Shown here: positions 14,101 through 29,100 of the stretch, piece by piece
How the letters are laid out: every line of letters starts with the position of its first letter
Numbering within the stretch: the stretch's first letter is position 1
Assembly (NCBI GenBank): GCA_032622095.1
Contig: CP136069.1
Span: 41,518,194-41,582,193, forward strand
Length of the DNA stretch: 64,000 nucleotides
Direction of reading: 5' to 3'
Origin: Siphonodentalium dalli
Taxonomy: Eukaryota > Mollusca > Scaphopoda > Gadilida > Siphonodentaliidae
Program-made: the position numbers and the translations under genes
The notes under the pieces: model-generated
The model's database searches: none
What the model was told of the DNA's origin: nothing
What the model saw: only the letters and a program-made list of their open reading frames with translations

Positions 14101-17100
14101 GTATATATAAGAGAATGCATTGGCATAAATAAAATATTTTTTTAACACTTTTTACCATTTTTTCTTACATTCTTTAACAATTTTATAATTTTTAATGTGT
14201 TAAGCCAATGCATTCTCTTATATATAAGAGAATGCATTGGCACAGGGCCCTTCTGTTGGGTAAAGGGTTAAAATATAGTTCCATTTCAAGTGTGTCTTTT
14301 CATGTTGACAAAATTGTTGAATCACCCTTATCACCCACGATTATCTCACAGTCAACAATAAATAACCAAACACAAATTTAATATCATAATTATATTCTAA
14401 TGAACATAATAATACAGTTTCGGCATTGACATCGATATCATTGTGCTGAGCTCTTTCATAACTGTGCGTGCCTATAATACACATGTGTTTTACTAAAAAA
14501 TATGAGGCCGGTTTTAGGGGCTAATTATGTGATAAAAACGGCTGACAGATGATAAAAGTGCTGAATGATTTCTATCCTTTAGTGGGAATGTTCAGATAAT
14601 AAGTGCCTTTTATTGAACTTATTATCTGAACGTTTCCTTGGGGAACTACTTGTCTGTGATGCTTTAGTGTAGAAAGGGTTAAACACAGAAAGTTTTATAA
14701 GCATCCTGGGACATAAAATATGATAATTTTTATTCTCTCTATCCAGAAGATGAAGAGACGGATCATGGCAGTATAAGTGAGAGCGAGACATCCGAGGAAG
14801 AAAAAGAGGAAGATGTGAGTTACTAACTGTCCCAGTTGTCATCATTTATCTCAGCATTTGATGCGTTCCCTTATTTACACCAAATATTTAAAAAATGTAT
14901 TTTGTTCTCAGGCACATCACTATAAAATAGTTTCATAAAATATTTGTATGCATCATAGCCATTTGTGTGTAAAGCAGAATGGAATAGAATTTACTATTGA
15001 TTAACTCATTAACAGACTATTATCAACATCAAACATAACATAATATTTTTGCATTACATCAACTTCGTATTGAAATGTGAAAATATGGATAACAAATTTA
15101 ATACATGAAAATTGTTAGAAAATGTGAAACCAAGATGGCTGTCAAAACTCAAAGTTCAAACTGTCATTTTATCGAAAATCAGAAATTTAACCCAGATTCT
15201 GTTCAAGATATTCTGGTTAAAAGCACTGAGTAAAAGATTTTACAGCTTAGAAAATTATAGTAGTTTATTCCATAACATGGTCTATCTGGCAATAAATGTC
15301 TAGATGTCTTGAAAAATATGCCTCCTTCCCTCACCAAGCTTTCCGTATATATTTGTCTAAGAACACATGTATTTATTTATAAGATCCGTATATAAGAATG
15401 TTGTACTATCCTCATCTACATGAGAAATGTAAGGTTCATTGCTATCGACAGACTTATTAGATATTTTGGTGCCGGTCTATAAAAATATCTTTGGCAAAAT
15501 ATCTTCATATCATGAATACATGTCCTCATAAAATGAAGAGGCCAAAAAAATATATAACTGTGTTTCTGGTGACATGCAAGAAAAAACTTTTTCAACTTTG
15601 CTCCAAATAAATATGAGTTCCCCCCCCCCCCCCAGACTGGTTCTCCTTGTTTGTAATGGATTATAAAATAATTAAACTAAGTAGACAATATTAGAATATA
15701 GTGTAATTTATTGTTTTATTAAATGTACGGATGACTTTCGAAGTGGGTATGTTGTTAAAAGAGTCACACACGTGAAAACTGCCTTAACCAGAATGAGTAT
15801 TAAAATATAGACATATTATGTTCTTATGCCATATAGTCCTATATATCGAATAAATAGTATGTTATTGTCAAGTTTGTATGCTTTGTTAAGTAAACAAAGC
15901 CATGTTCTGCAACATTTTTGGCTTTTGTTTACATAACAAAGCATACAAACTTGACAATAATATACTGTTCACATGATATTTATGATTCGTTGTAAGACGT
16001 TAAAAACAAAGACCACAGAGTGTAAGAACAATATAGCGAATGCGCAAAACTGAAAATTATATATGGAGTGTCCATCAATCTTCTCCATTTAAAACACCAA
16101 CAGGGAATATTTTTAAGTTCCCTGACACCACAAACGCGACCGGAAGTTTTATTTGACTGTGACCTAATTGAAGTGTGGTATAATTTGCAGTTTAACACCA
16201 CACGCATCGTTTCCGTTTTACATGGAAATGAATTGGTTTACATGGAAAATAAAATGGGACGCGTACTAATTTTGCAAAATCAATAAAATGAAAATGGTCA
16301 GGGGCTCCATAATAGGGGCAGGTGGGTCACCAGAAACACAAGTCTTTTTTTTTGGCTTGAACAATGAAATTTTACGCTGATTAATTTAAAGCCATTCACA
16401 GAATGTTTTTTTTTTTAAACTATTTTTACAGTCTTCTGAAAGTGAAACAGAAACAGAATCGGAAGATGAGATCAAGTCCAAGCCAATCAAGAAAGTGAGT
16501 ATAGTTATTGGTATTGTTGTTAAACACAATGAGGATATATGTCCCTCACAAATCTGTGTTTTAAAGATGCATTGACAACAACCACAAACAAGCCGGCAAA
16601 TAGTGTGTCTGTCATTTGCAGAATGAGGTCATAGAGGGTGAATTTAGTGATGCACCACCAAATATATCTGGGGACCTCATACTGCTTAGGCCTCATCTTC
16701 TGGGAAGTATCTATAGTCTCAAAATAACATTGATATTAGTCACATCTGTTCAGTTTCTATATCCCCTAATTTGCAGAATATAAAATGCATAGTCGAGGTG
16801 ACTAATGGGTGAACATCACCAACTTCAACTGGGGACATTCAATCTGATCATAGGTCCTCCACAGCAGTTGAGGTCTAAGCAGAGGGTGAATTTGTTGATG
16901 CTAGCCCACAGTGGTTTCAATACTTGCACGTTACATAACACAAAGGTGGGTGAAATAAACGGTATTGGCAAACCTGTTGAGTTGAACTAATAGCATTTGC
17001 TATACACGAATTCACATACCCACGATATTGCCTTTTTGTGAGAAACCACGAAAATAGATGTCAATGAAAACTATGCAATTCACAGTGTCTATAGTAAAAA

Positions 17101-20100
17101 AAATATCACAAATAATTAATTTAATACTAACACACCTTATAAATACTAAGAATAAGAAGTATTTTGTTAATTTGAAACCAATAGCTTGATCAAAAGAATT
17201 GTTATTCATTGAGTAAAATGGAAGCTCCAAGAATTATGGTCATACATGTATTACAGGTTTTCAGAGAACTGATGATTCATTGGCCTGAAATATTAATATA
17301 CTCATATTTAATATTATATAGAAGTGTACATATCATGTCAAATACTTTTCTCCATATTGCGCAGCTTTAACAATGAATGCATGTCAAATGCTTGTGTCAT
17401 GAATTTTATCATGTATATTTTATATAAAAATGTATGTATCACGTCAAATACTTTTCTCCATATTGTGCAACTTTAACAAAGAATGCTTCTGTCATGAATT
17501 TCATCATGAACAATGGATTCTCTATACTGTGAATTAAAATTCAATTGTTATTCCTCCATGTCTTATTTTAATATTATTCTGCAAGTATGTTTTTCCCTGC
17601 AGGAAAAATATGAGAGTGAGGATAGCGATGATAGTGGGGACCTGTTTGGTGAAAGCAAAAAACATGAGTCAGATCGGAGTGAAGATGAGTCATCTGAAGA
17701 AGATAATGAGGATAAGACAGACACAAACAAAGTAAGATATCTCAACTTCTATTTCAACAAAGAGCAAAAGCATTCACTGTCAACCACAGTTCAAAATATT
17801 ATCAAATTTATACATATCACCAGTGTGAGATTTTGCTTTTTACTTGATATGAATAGTCAAGTTATTTTACTTGTCCTAATGTGCGAACTGCAAGTAAATT
17901 ACTTGCAAAAGTTAGGTCAGGGGGAGCTTTTTCATGCAGAAACATAGTAATGATAGGGTTAATACATTTGGTGACATACATCAGTGATTCCAGCAGTTAT
18001 CACACCAGGTTACTGACAAAACCTAATGAAACTCAAGGGTTACTCTCACCTAAAATGTCCTGAAGGGAACACAGGTATTGAAAATGTCCTGAAGGGTACA
18101 CAGGTATTGAAAATGTGCTGAAAGGTACACAGTTATTGAAAATGTGCTGAAAGGTACACAGGTATTGAAAATGTCCTGACAAATACACAGGTATTGAAAA
18201 TGTGCTGAAAGGTACACATGTATTGAATATGTCCTGAAGGGTACATGTATTAAAAATGTGCTGAAGGGTACACGGGTATTGAAAATGTCCTGAAGGGTAC
18301 ACAGGTATTGAAAATGTGCTGAAAGGCACACAGGTATTGAAAATGTCCTGAAGGCTACACAGGTATTGAAAATGTGCTGAAAGGTACACAGGTATGGAAA
18401 ATGTGCTGAAAGGTACACAGGTATTGAAAATGTCCTGAAGGGTACACAGGTATTGAAAATGTGCTGAAAGGTACACAGGTATTGAAAATGTCCTGAAGGG
18501 TACACAGGTATTGAAAATGTGCTGAAAGGTACACAGGTATTGAAAATGTCCTGAAGGGTACACAGGTATTGAAAATGTGCTGAAAGGTACACAGGTATTG
18601 AAAATGTCCTGAAGGCTACACAGGTATTGAAAATGTGCTGAAAGGTACACAGGTATTGAAAATGTGCTGAAAGGTACACAGGTATTGAAAATGTCCTGAA
18701 GGGTACACAGGTATTGAAAATGTGCTGAAAGGTACACAGGTATTGAAAATGTCCTGAAGGGTACACAGGTATTGAAAATGTGCTGAAAGGTACACAGGTA
18801 TTGAAAATGTCCTGAAGGGTACACAGGTATTGAAAATGTGCTGAATGGTACACAGGTATTAAAAATGTGCTGAATGGTACACATGTATTGAAAATGTGCT
18901 GACGTGTATACGGGAATTGAAAATGTCCTGAAGGGTACACATGTATTGAAAATGTGCTGAATGGTACATATGGCATCCATCAGCAATTTGTTTGTGCTTC
19001 ATTTAAATTTTCATTGGAACGTGAACATCTATTTCAGCAAAAATTATAGCAGACGTAAAAACTAACAAATGTCATTTCAAATGAGATTTCAAAACCTGTG
19101 TACCCTTCTGCACTTATTTTGATGAGAGTGACCCCTTTAGCCTCAATGAAGAGATATCTGAAGCATGGATACTTACATGCAAAATATACCCAGATGATAG
19201 GTGGTGTATTGGAACCAAATAAATAATGGTCCAATCCAATGAATACCTTTTTATCCACCGCTCACTACCTATTGACTACATAGGCCTGCTTGTCAATGTA
19301 GCTTTATTATGTTTGTACTACTTTCATGACATAATTATATATGCAGCCAGTGAGAGCAATGTCAAGTGGCCTAAATGATGTCATTATGATTCGGAAATTT
19401 TCCTTGTCCATAATTCATTGCAAATGATATAAAATGCTGAAAACAGCAAAATGTTTTTTCGTTGTGAAAGAGCTATAAATATTTAGAAGAAGGATAGTTT
19501 CAAGTAAGTAAAGTATCAAAGAACCAGTGAACTTTTTCTTCTGTTTGTCCACATCATGAATACTAATTTAGACTCATAAATTTCTGGGCATCAACTTAGT
19601 AATGAATGGAACACTTTGGAAAATGATACTTTTTCTACGCAAACGACAAGTTTTGTGTGAGGATAAATAAAATAAGTAGCATCGCTTAACCCTTTACCCA
19701 ACAGAAGGGCCCTGTGCCAATGCATTCTCTTATATATGCGAGTCGACCATAGGTCGCCTCGCATATATAAGAGAATGCATTGGCTTAACACACTAAAAAT
19801 TATAAAATTGTTAAAGAATGTAAGAAAAAATGGTAAAAAAAGATTTTTTTTAGGCCAATGCATTCTCTTATATATGCGAGGCGACCTATGGTCGACTCGC
19901 ATATATAAGAGAATGCATTGGCACAGGGCATAACTGTAACTATCACAATGTGGTCAAGGAACCGATTCCAATGATATCCATATTTGTATGGTTCTATTGA
20001 GACAGACCGAAGATATTTTAGGCTGTTGAAGCTTTATTTGGCCGGTTTGTTGGGTAAAGGGTTAAACTGTTTATGTCCGCTCAGGGGGATTTGGTATCTA

Positions 20101-23100
20101 TTGGACTCGGCAGAGACTCACCCAATAGATGCTCAAATTCCCCTAACGGACATAAAAAGTGTAAGCAATGACACTCGCTACATATTCTATATATAACTGA
20201 ATGAGAGAATATATTCAGTCGTCAAAGGGTTAATTGTTATTCTGCAGGGAAAGCCACCTGTAACAGGATTTGCAGCAGAACTTGCATCGAAAATTGGTGT
20301 GGTTCCCTCTAAAGCAGCCGAGTCTGATGATGCTGGTGAAGAGTGGGCAGATGACGAGGGCATGATTCAAGAATCAAAACCAACACGTAAGCAAAGTTGT
20401 CATATGCATTCATTTCATAGTCAGGTTTCATAAAATTGTTATTGTCATTTTGGTGGCATTATGCTTGTATCGAATGGGGAAATGAGGATGATATGATTCA
20501 GGAATCAAAGCCAATAATTATGTAAGCAAAGTTGTCATCTGCTTTCCAAAGTTTAGCAAATTACTTCTAGGGTTGATGACTCCTGACTCATGTTTCTCAT
20601 AGCATTTAGAAATCACCAGACTTTGTTGATTGATTGATTGGGGTTTATTGTCGCTTTAGCAACTAAGGCCATATCGCGACATTGCCAGTTTTAGTGGTGG
20701 AGGAAATCCGCACACTTGCGACTAATCTAACAGTGATTTCAATGGCTGATAAACTCGTCAACCATGTGCGGCAAACCACCGGCGAGTAACTGGCAACTCC
20801 ACCAGATAACGATTTCGAGTTACAAAGTCCACGATGGAAACATGTGGATTTGAACCCTAACGCCATCACTGGAGGGCGAAACGGCTTGGAGTGGTACCCC
20901 TAACCGATTGAGCCACCGAGGCCCCCACCAGACTTTGTAACAATCATATCTTTTTCTAATATTTATGACATAGACATATTATATTATCTGTCTGTCTGTC
21001 CGTCCATTCGATTTTGGTTTCCGGATGATAACTTTAAATAGTCTCAACTGAATTGAATGAAATTTGGTATGTGGGTTTACTAGCACAAAATATGTCGATT
21101 TCAAATTTGGGTTCTGCCTTCCAATTTTCACCAGAGTTTTGGACCTTTGTTGGAATTACCATAGGCGTAGCGATGCTTTTGTTATTTGTATAACATGAAG
21201 TATAAATAAATATCTGGCAACATTTCGCTGTTGAATATAAAACTAAAACTTTATTAGGTTTTAGGCCAAATAAATAAAAATAGCATGTTCTCAGGCATGT
21301 CCCTCATCACCCTCAGAGAGCTTCATTAATTAAACATTCTCATTAAGAAATTCATCCAGAATTATCCGAAAATTCAAAACTCATTCTTCTGTTTATTCAC
21401 AATTATAAATTTAGATTGGTTTCTGTTGAAGATGTAATGGTTTAAAGTTATTTGATAATAGGACTCTATGGTTGGCTTTAGTCTTGGATTTTATTCATTG
21501 AAATTATCTTTACATCTATACTATTCTAGAATTCTTGGAAAAATTATAAATAAAAGACATCCCTCCATCATCCAATTTTCCTTATAAAGTGGCCTGAGAT
21601 TCCAGGTATTTAATTTTTAATGGCCTTTAATGGCCTTAGCTTCATTGAAAAATGTGACAAAACAAACTATGGTTAATTTCAGCTAAGAAAGAAGTGTCTC
21701 ATTCAACAGAACCAGATAAAAAGCATAAATCAGAGAAAAAGAAACACAAGCATAAAGAGAAAGAAAGAAGTAAATCTAAGACAAAAGTGGACGGTATGTC
21801 TAGTACTCCTGACTTCGTCAAGTTGTTAAAATAAATGGTCTTGTTTAGCTTATTAGCTGAACATCTTTATAACTTAAACAATGGGAATCAAGTAACTACT
21901 CATCAGCAAATGTTCAGTTATCAATTGTTAAATATCACACACCAGTATACAATTTTAATGAGGAGATAGTACGCTTTATAAATATAGCACACCCATTATC
22001 GCTGAAGAAATACACAGATCTAGTTTTAACATGCGTGCTATTCCTGGGAGGTAATTTGAAAATCACCTCGCTGGAAAAGTTCAACATTTTTTTGTCAGAA
22101 TTGACTTTGTAATCGACAACCAGAGCACAATAAATGATTTCCCCTTGTTTGATTTGAGGATTTATCCTGTTTCTGACTTCACTATTCAAAAATTTCTAAA
22201 CAAATATTTAGTTTGTTTTCTGTAGATTGTAAGTTCGATAAAATATAATAAATATTGCACAGCTTGTCATTAACAATGCCAAAATAGTGGTTTTTGGTGG
22301 AGTAATAGTTTCCTCGGACCACTATTTTGGCATAGCCAACTCCAAGTCATGTAATATTTATATACTAACGAAGGATGAATATCTCTTCTAAGTAATACGT
22401 ACGTTGTACATCTTCATCTATTACCAGACATTTTGAAATGGAATCTTTGATTTCCTTATTGCTCTTGTCTATTCAGATGATCCTTTTAGTGCACCTGGTG
22501 AAGATGATGATTCACCTTTTGGCAAGAAAAGTGGACTGTTCTCGAGCAGTAAAGGCTTATTTGATGATGATGAGGAAGATTCTGTAAGTTTTCTTTACAT
22601 TTTGTAGTAAATACAAACGAGATGTTCTCACTTATCTGGCAGGTATTGTTTCGTAGGTAGGTGTGATAATCCTCAACATGAAAGAGTTACCGCTTATAGT
22701 CTGTATCGGCAGTTACTTAGGTTTTTAACTGTTTTTACAGTTTTTTCATTTGGGCTGATTTACCGGTATTTCATTTGAACAACAGTTGCACTTAACGATT
22801 TATTATAATATAACAGAATACATTTATACGACAATTACAATAACATAATAATGATTACATCAGGTCTTCAATAGCCATATAAATATCCGACTGAATCTAA
22901 ATATTCTAACATTTGTAGTAACGAAGACTGTTGTTGATGCTCCTGTATTTTCTCTGCTGTGGTCGTGGTAGTTTTTGGTGGAGTTTTGATGTAAACATAT
23001 ATTTCCGCCAAAGGAAGCCCTCACACTGAACTATATGGATGGATAGATGTCCTGCGTTTGTAAACCATAGCAGAAAAGGGGTTAACTTTTTGTGGTCGCC

Positions 23101-26100
23101 TACGGTCACTCACGGTCTTCACTCTTCAATGGCTTGCCTCGGAATCAGTCACGCATGCGCAGTCCCAATATAATTCACTGTACAGATTGAATTAGCCAGT
23201 TTATTTTTCTGCTACCAACCGAACGGATCTAAGGGAGTATTTTTCCGAATTTGTCGTTTAACAATAGCGACAAATTCAATTTATCGATACAATAATTACG
23301 GGTCGCCTACGCGTTCGTTTTTATAATTATCGTTTCGAATTCACGGACCGTTTCGTTTCAAACATATAATGGTTCGTGTTTTTCAAACAGGCGGCGAACT
23401 TAAAAACAATTTATCGAATATGAAAATCAACATTTCGCCATAATTAGCCGCCATTTCAAGGCCTTACGAGGCGCACAGATTATTGTGAGAAATACATCTA
23501 TGGAATTATTATAGCACCTATAAGGTATGATAGAATTTGTCAGATATCAAAAATGCCACGTGATTCGCCGCCGGAAGTATCCTAATTTCGTGGGAATTAT
23601 TTTGACGTTTTAATGCGTGGAAATTTATTTAGCAATAATTCCATCGCTACTGACGCTATCTCTCGTCATGTTATGAACAACGTGCTTTCACATAATACTA
23701 TGTTGTTTTATGTTTCAATACAAATGATCCAGATGTGTTAATCACGTTTGACCTTGAAGTTGATTACAATCTACACAAGAATACTGACAGTTGATTAGAT
23801 CTTGGTTTATCAATGTCACATGCATAACAATAACTTCATATGACAGTAGTACCGTAGTGCTACGAATAAAATCTCAGCCATGTCATAGATGTATGTCGAT
23901 TAATAGCTACCTTGTATATAGGTCTAATGAACAATAGCTGCGATTATACACCAGCCGGTTCAGCAAGCCGGTCCGAACCGGTGGCCTTGTAAATTTCTGA
24001 GAAGGATCCAGGGATGTTTTTCTACCTGTTACAGGTTTGGGCGCTCAAACTCTGGAGACCCTGGGGATAGTAATTATTCAAGTTGGTTCTCCATTATTTC
24101 AACGAAATTTTCTATAATTCAACAACTAAACATGAAAATCGGATAAGATATAGAGCCTTTATTTGCACCATCTCTGGATCCTTCCCAGGTAGTATTTCTC
24201 GGTCGGATCTCTTCTCGGGCAGGAACAGTTCACGCTCCCCAGATTATGCCTCGGCATTCAATCAATTAGTGGGGAGGCGACCGGTGGCGATGCCGGGGTA
24301 CTTGGGACCCCCAGGACATTTAGTCCCACACCGGCGCGAGCGGTTCTGTGTGCTGAAGTTGCCAAATCGAGTGCGAACGTAACGACACCGGCTGGGCGGC
24401 CTACGGCGACTTCGGCATAGGGCAGTGGCCCTACCCATGAGGTAGCAAGTCCGGTCCCCCTGGTCACGATCTCTCTAAAGACACGGCCTTGCCTGCCTCT
24501 CAGCCGTCTTGGGGTTTCTGCTGCAATGGCCTCTACCCATCGTTCTGCTTGGACAGGACATTCAGCTTGGTCGGGACCACCTGCATTTGGGGGGGGGGGG
24601 GGGCTCACCCCGGTCCGATGGCTCCACCTCCTTCCGGTTATCAGAAGAAACCAGTTTTGGCTATGGGATTCTTCATTTCGACACTGGACTCCAAAATTGG
24701 AACTCAGTTTATCAGCCTTTTGCTCAAGCAGTTGGCCGTAGTTTAATAATTCCATGGGAGGTATTTACACCTCGATTGAGCCATCGCCGGAATGGGCCTC
24801 CCTCTAGTGTTTTGTCGTCCATTATGGACATTGCAGGTCGTTCCGACGCTAGGGCAGGGAGCGACATGCTATCCTTACACCCCAAGGCGTCTGAGGCTTT
24901 CGATGACGACCCGTCTGCGCACAATACGTCAGACTGTGGGTCTTTTCGGTCGTCACAGTCTGGCATCGGTAAGGCAGAAGCTGCGGATCGTGATTTCCTA
25001 TCCACGGATTATCTCATCTATAGGCTTCTTCCTACTGAACTATGAACTCTCAAGCCCTCCTGGCACGCCATGCGCACTCGTACCACCGTCTTCAAAATGC
25101 ATCGAGAACTCGATCTATCTTACCTGTGATATACATTTCATAGGTAAGGTACACGACCCGCAACTGACACACTGGTCAATAGACTTCACACATGACTGAA
25201 GCACATTTACATGGAAAGCATTTCTCTTGTCACGTGCCACAACGACCCTGCCAATGGCCTGACCGACAGAGTACTCTCGTGTCCGGAATAAAAGTGCAGT
25301 CTGGAATATAAGTACAGGGTTGAAATCCGACCTAATGTAATACAAGAGCAGACTGGAATATAAGTACAGGGCGAAACAAATTTATTATTCTATTTACCAA
25401 TAAACTATTTGGCATGGCCTATTGTGAGTTAATAATATAACAGCAATCGTTAAAACCTGATACGTGGTGCAATATCAATATATTGATACAGTATGCTGAC
25501 ATTTACTCGGAATTTATAAACACCCTCTTAAGATTTGAAGTGGGGGGGGGGGGGGGGGCAAAATCGGCCTGTCAAGACATGTCTTCCAAAAATGCACACA
25601 ATTAACAGACTGGAATATAAAGTAGGGCCCTGCGAACCGTTCGAGGTTCGGCTCGGTTCGAAACCGCTGTGATGATTCGGTCCGGTTCGAAACCTTAGAC
25701 GGGATTCGTTTATATCGAACCCTTTCTTTAGTCCCGCAAAATGGGCAAATTTTGCGTACTGGGAATTGTTTATTGATTACATACCGTATATTAATTGGTT
25801 TACATACAACTGTGTGATACTATGATTTTATGTTTACATTGGACATAATTACTTTGATCATTACTCGGGCGGGGTAACTGGGTGATATTTCATTGAACGG
25901 GTCTTTTGGCATAACTTTATTCCGCTCCCGCTAAACGGTCCAGTCGGACATGTCAAATTCGTGATAATTAATTAGTAAAACTATAACATTTCTATCTCAG
26001 TCAAAGTTCTACCTCGTCAAAGTTTGTTTTATTCTCCATATAACGTTACTAATAGACATAATTATACCTAACAAACGAAACAATAAGGTATTATTATTGA

Positions 26101-29100
26101 TGAATACAGATCGAACAAGCTTTTTTGAATTCCGTAAACTGGCTGAAAGTGAATAGGTATTTCCGGCAGTCTTCTGTGTCAACAATTGGAGTCAACCAAT
26201 CACAGTGAGGAGAAGGTGTGGCCATTGTTTATCAGCATAAATGATTGACATGATTATGTAACCCGATGTGCTTTGTCTTATGACACTTAATTGCTACAAC
26301 GCGACGTCGGCACGCTTTGATCTTTGTCATGTGTTGTCGCAGTTACAGATTGACGAGTCTGTTAATAGTTACCGAGTTATGCCACGTGGCGCGTTCATGC
26401 TGTCAGTGTGTTAGGAGTTCAATGCGTCGTTTATCGCGTTGTTTACATTGTACATATTTACTATTGGAAGCTTGACCGATGATTCAATCAGACATCTGTC
26501 TCACTTACTGTTAGAATAAGTCATAAGTTATGATTTTTCATGAGTGATGCTCAGTGAGCGGACGCGGGTATATACGGAGAATGATAATCGGATATTTGTT
26601 TTAATCGGGGTTATGAAATATAATGTATGGACATAAACGGAACATAAAATCAACGTTTTATCCGATTGTCATTCATCTCCAATATAAAATAATTCTTCAA
26701 CATGTAATTATCTTATATCGTATACGATAAATTTGTATATAACACGTTGATTATACTATTATAATGATCCACATACGTTCTAACTGGCTACTAGTATTAT
26801 GAGTACGTCGCTTGGACTCTCTTCAATGACACGGTCGGTAATTGGGTTCGAGGTTCGAGATTCGGTTCGATTCGAAACCAAGACAATGATTCGGTTTCAA
26901 GGTTCGGTTCGACCTAAATTATAAGGTTCGCAGGGCCCTAATATAAAGCCTTGTGCAGGGTGGAAAATCTTCCAAAATTTTAATTACAGACGTTTATTAC
27001 AGACACAAGAGTACATCTCATGGCTCTTCATACTCCTATTACCAATATCAATTTGATTATCTGGCACATGGTAATAAAATTAACAAGAAGGCACGCCTAT
27101 AGACAATAACGCGGGCAAAGACGTTTGCACTGTCCAGCTCAGCTTTCTAGGAAGCTCATTGACTAGCGTTATAGACCTTTCCTTGCAGGCAGGGGACCAC
27201 CCAGTCAGAGTGGATCCCAACCCCATGGCACCAGACACCCGATCAAAAGGGCCTGAAACCATGCTGCCAACTCTGCGCGCTTCGGTATATGCCGGATTTG
27301 TCCTATCAACATTCGACAATAAAACAGGCAAAGACGTTTGCGCTGTCCAGCTCAGCTTTCGAGGAAGCTCATTGACTAGCCATCAGACCTTTCCTTGCAG
27401 GCAGGGACCAACCCATATGAGGGGATCCCAACCACATGGCACCAGCCGCCCAATCATAAGGGCCTGAAACCATGCTGACAACTCTGCTCGCTTCGGTCTA
27501 TGCTGGATTTGTCCTACCGCTATACTTAGAGTAATTGACCACCAATAGCGTAGTGTCACCCCGTTGGTGTGGCGGTACTATACCGCGGTATCCTCCAATA
27601 CCACGGTACTGATAACGCTTGTTGACGCGAGCAGGTGTGTGTGAGTAAATGCCTCCCCTAAGGGGGTTCCATGGAGATCGCCGCGGTATTCGACAAAATT
27701 AATGCGGTGCCCGCTAAGGGGCCACGGTGTCGTTGTCGCCCAGTGCCGTAACTCCACGCCATGACCGTCTCGATACCGCTACCGTTTATTGCCGGTATCA
27801 CCGTGGTCATGACCGGGGTGTCACCCCGTTTTTCTGGTCGGTTGCTTTGAGAGTGGCGGTATTTCCTTAAACATGCCTTCAACAGGACCACTTAGGTCGG
27901 GGGAGCTCCTCTCTATCATGGCTCTTAAAATTCAATAAGTAACAACATTATAAAGGGATGTGTGTCCTTTACTAGGAGGATGATAATTTCATTTGTTTCC
28001 TTAATCAGCGAGCCATTTTGGGGGGGGGGGTCTTCCCCTATTTGCTGCATGCCTCACACTAACATACCTATCACACACCTAAGTCGTTCTGCTGCATGTT
28101 TGGGGGGGAAAGTGACATGATGTTCTGGGCAGAGGCTCAGAACTGAATATTCCGTATGGTGACAATTTACCCGTGGTTATCATCTGATTACATTGTACAT
28201 CATTTGAACTGATTTCAGTTGTCAAAGAGCCAAAGGGCCTTCTGCAATGATCTCATTGCTGACTTATAGATCACCTTGATATATATTTTTTATATCATTT
28301 TTATATATTTATATACGCGTAAGATTTGTATCACAGGATTTCTGTCGGATATCTTGTGATGCATAGGTACCTCAGAGACATGTGATCAGTAGACGAAAAA
28401 CAAGGAAGCTGTTCTAAGAACGACAGGGGGCATGACCACCTTGCAAGATGCGGTGGTGGGGGCTCCCTCTGTTCAGATGGCTTGACTCCATTATCGTTGT
28501 ACAACCTGTTTGGCCTAATGGGTTCTCAACTCAATCCCTGTGCCACAAATTTGGCATCAGGTTTTCTGGCTTTTTCTTTGGCGAATAGCAGTTAGTTAAC
28601 TTTGGTTGTCTCGCCATCGTCGGAGTGGGCCTCCGTCTGTGCAGGTCGTTCTGTCGCTAAGGCGGAGAGTGAGTTAGTCTCCTTCCTTCATGATCCTGCA
28701 TCATGGGACCTTGACGGGTGGGACCTTAGAACAGACAGCTGAAGAAGACGACACAGAGAAGAACGAAGAGTTTCTTCTTCCGTTATACTTGCTCGGTTCG
28801 CTCGCAACTATGCATTGGATGGCACCTCATGGGATGTTTGTTTCAAAAGAAGGGGGGCGGTACACATTTGAGCAATATAGCACTCTAACTATATGAGTTA
28901 TTTCACGTAAATAATCCTAACAGATTCATTAAAGTGTTCATATATGGTACAATCTGTTTTAGAAGAGTACCTTTACTCAAAATTTGGCTATTAACTTTAT
29001 TGCTCGTGCCTCCTCCTGGGCTTGCATTCTAATCCATATAGTTCAGTGTGAGGGCTTCCTTTGGCGGAAATATGATATTTTTAAAAATATAATATATATT

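Noticed and set aside
18059-18969. CRISPR-like array (29-bp repeats)
   Set aside because: Units are contiguous with no unique spacers, in an animal intron.
18033-18986. Two overlapping minus-strand ORFs of 308-317 codons
   Set aside because: They run through the 29-bp minisatellite, where the minus strand simply lacks stops; the translations are cyclic repeats of the unit.
24083-25199. Overlapping ORFs at 24258-25199 as a host gene
   Set aside because: Several frames overlap in a GC-richer patch inside the DIRS-like region, and no frame shows a domain; treated as element remnant.
8218-28031. Poly-G/poly-C runs (8220, 15620, 24590, 25543, 28021) as G-quadruplex signals
   Set aside because: Scattered single homopolymer runs without conserved context; not reported as functional.
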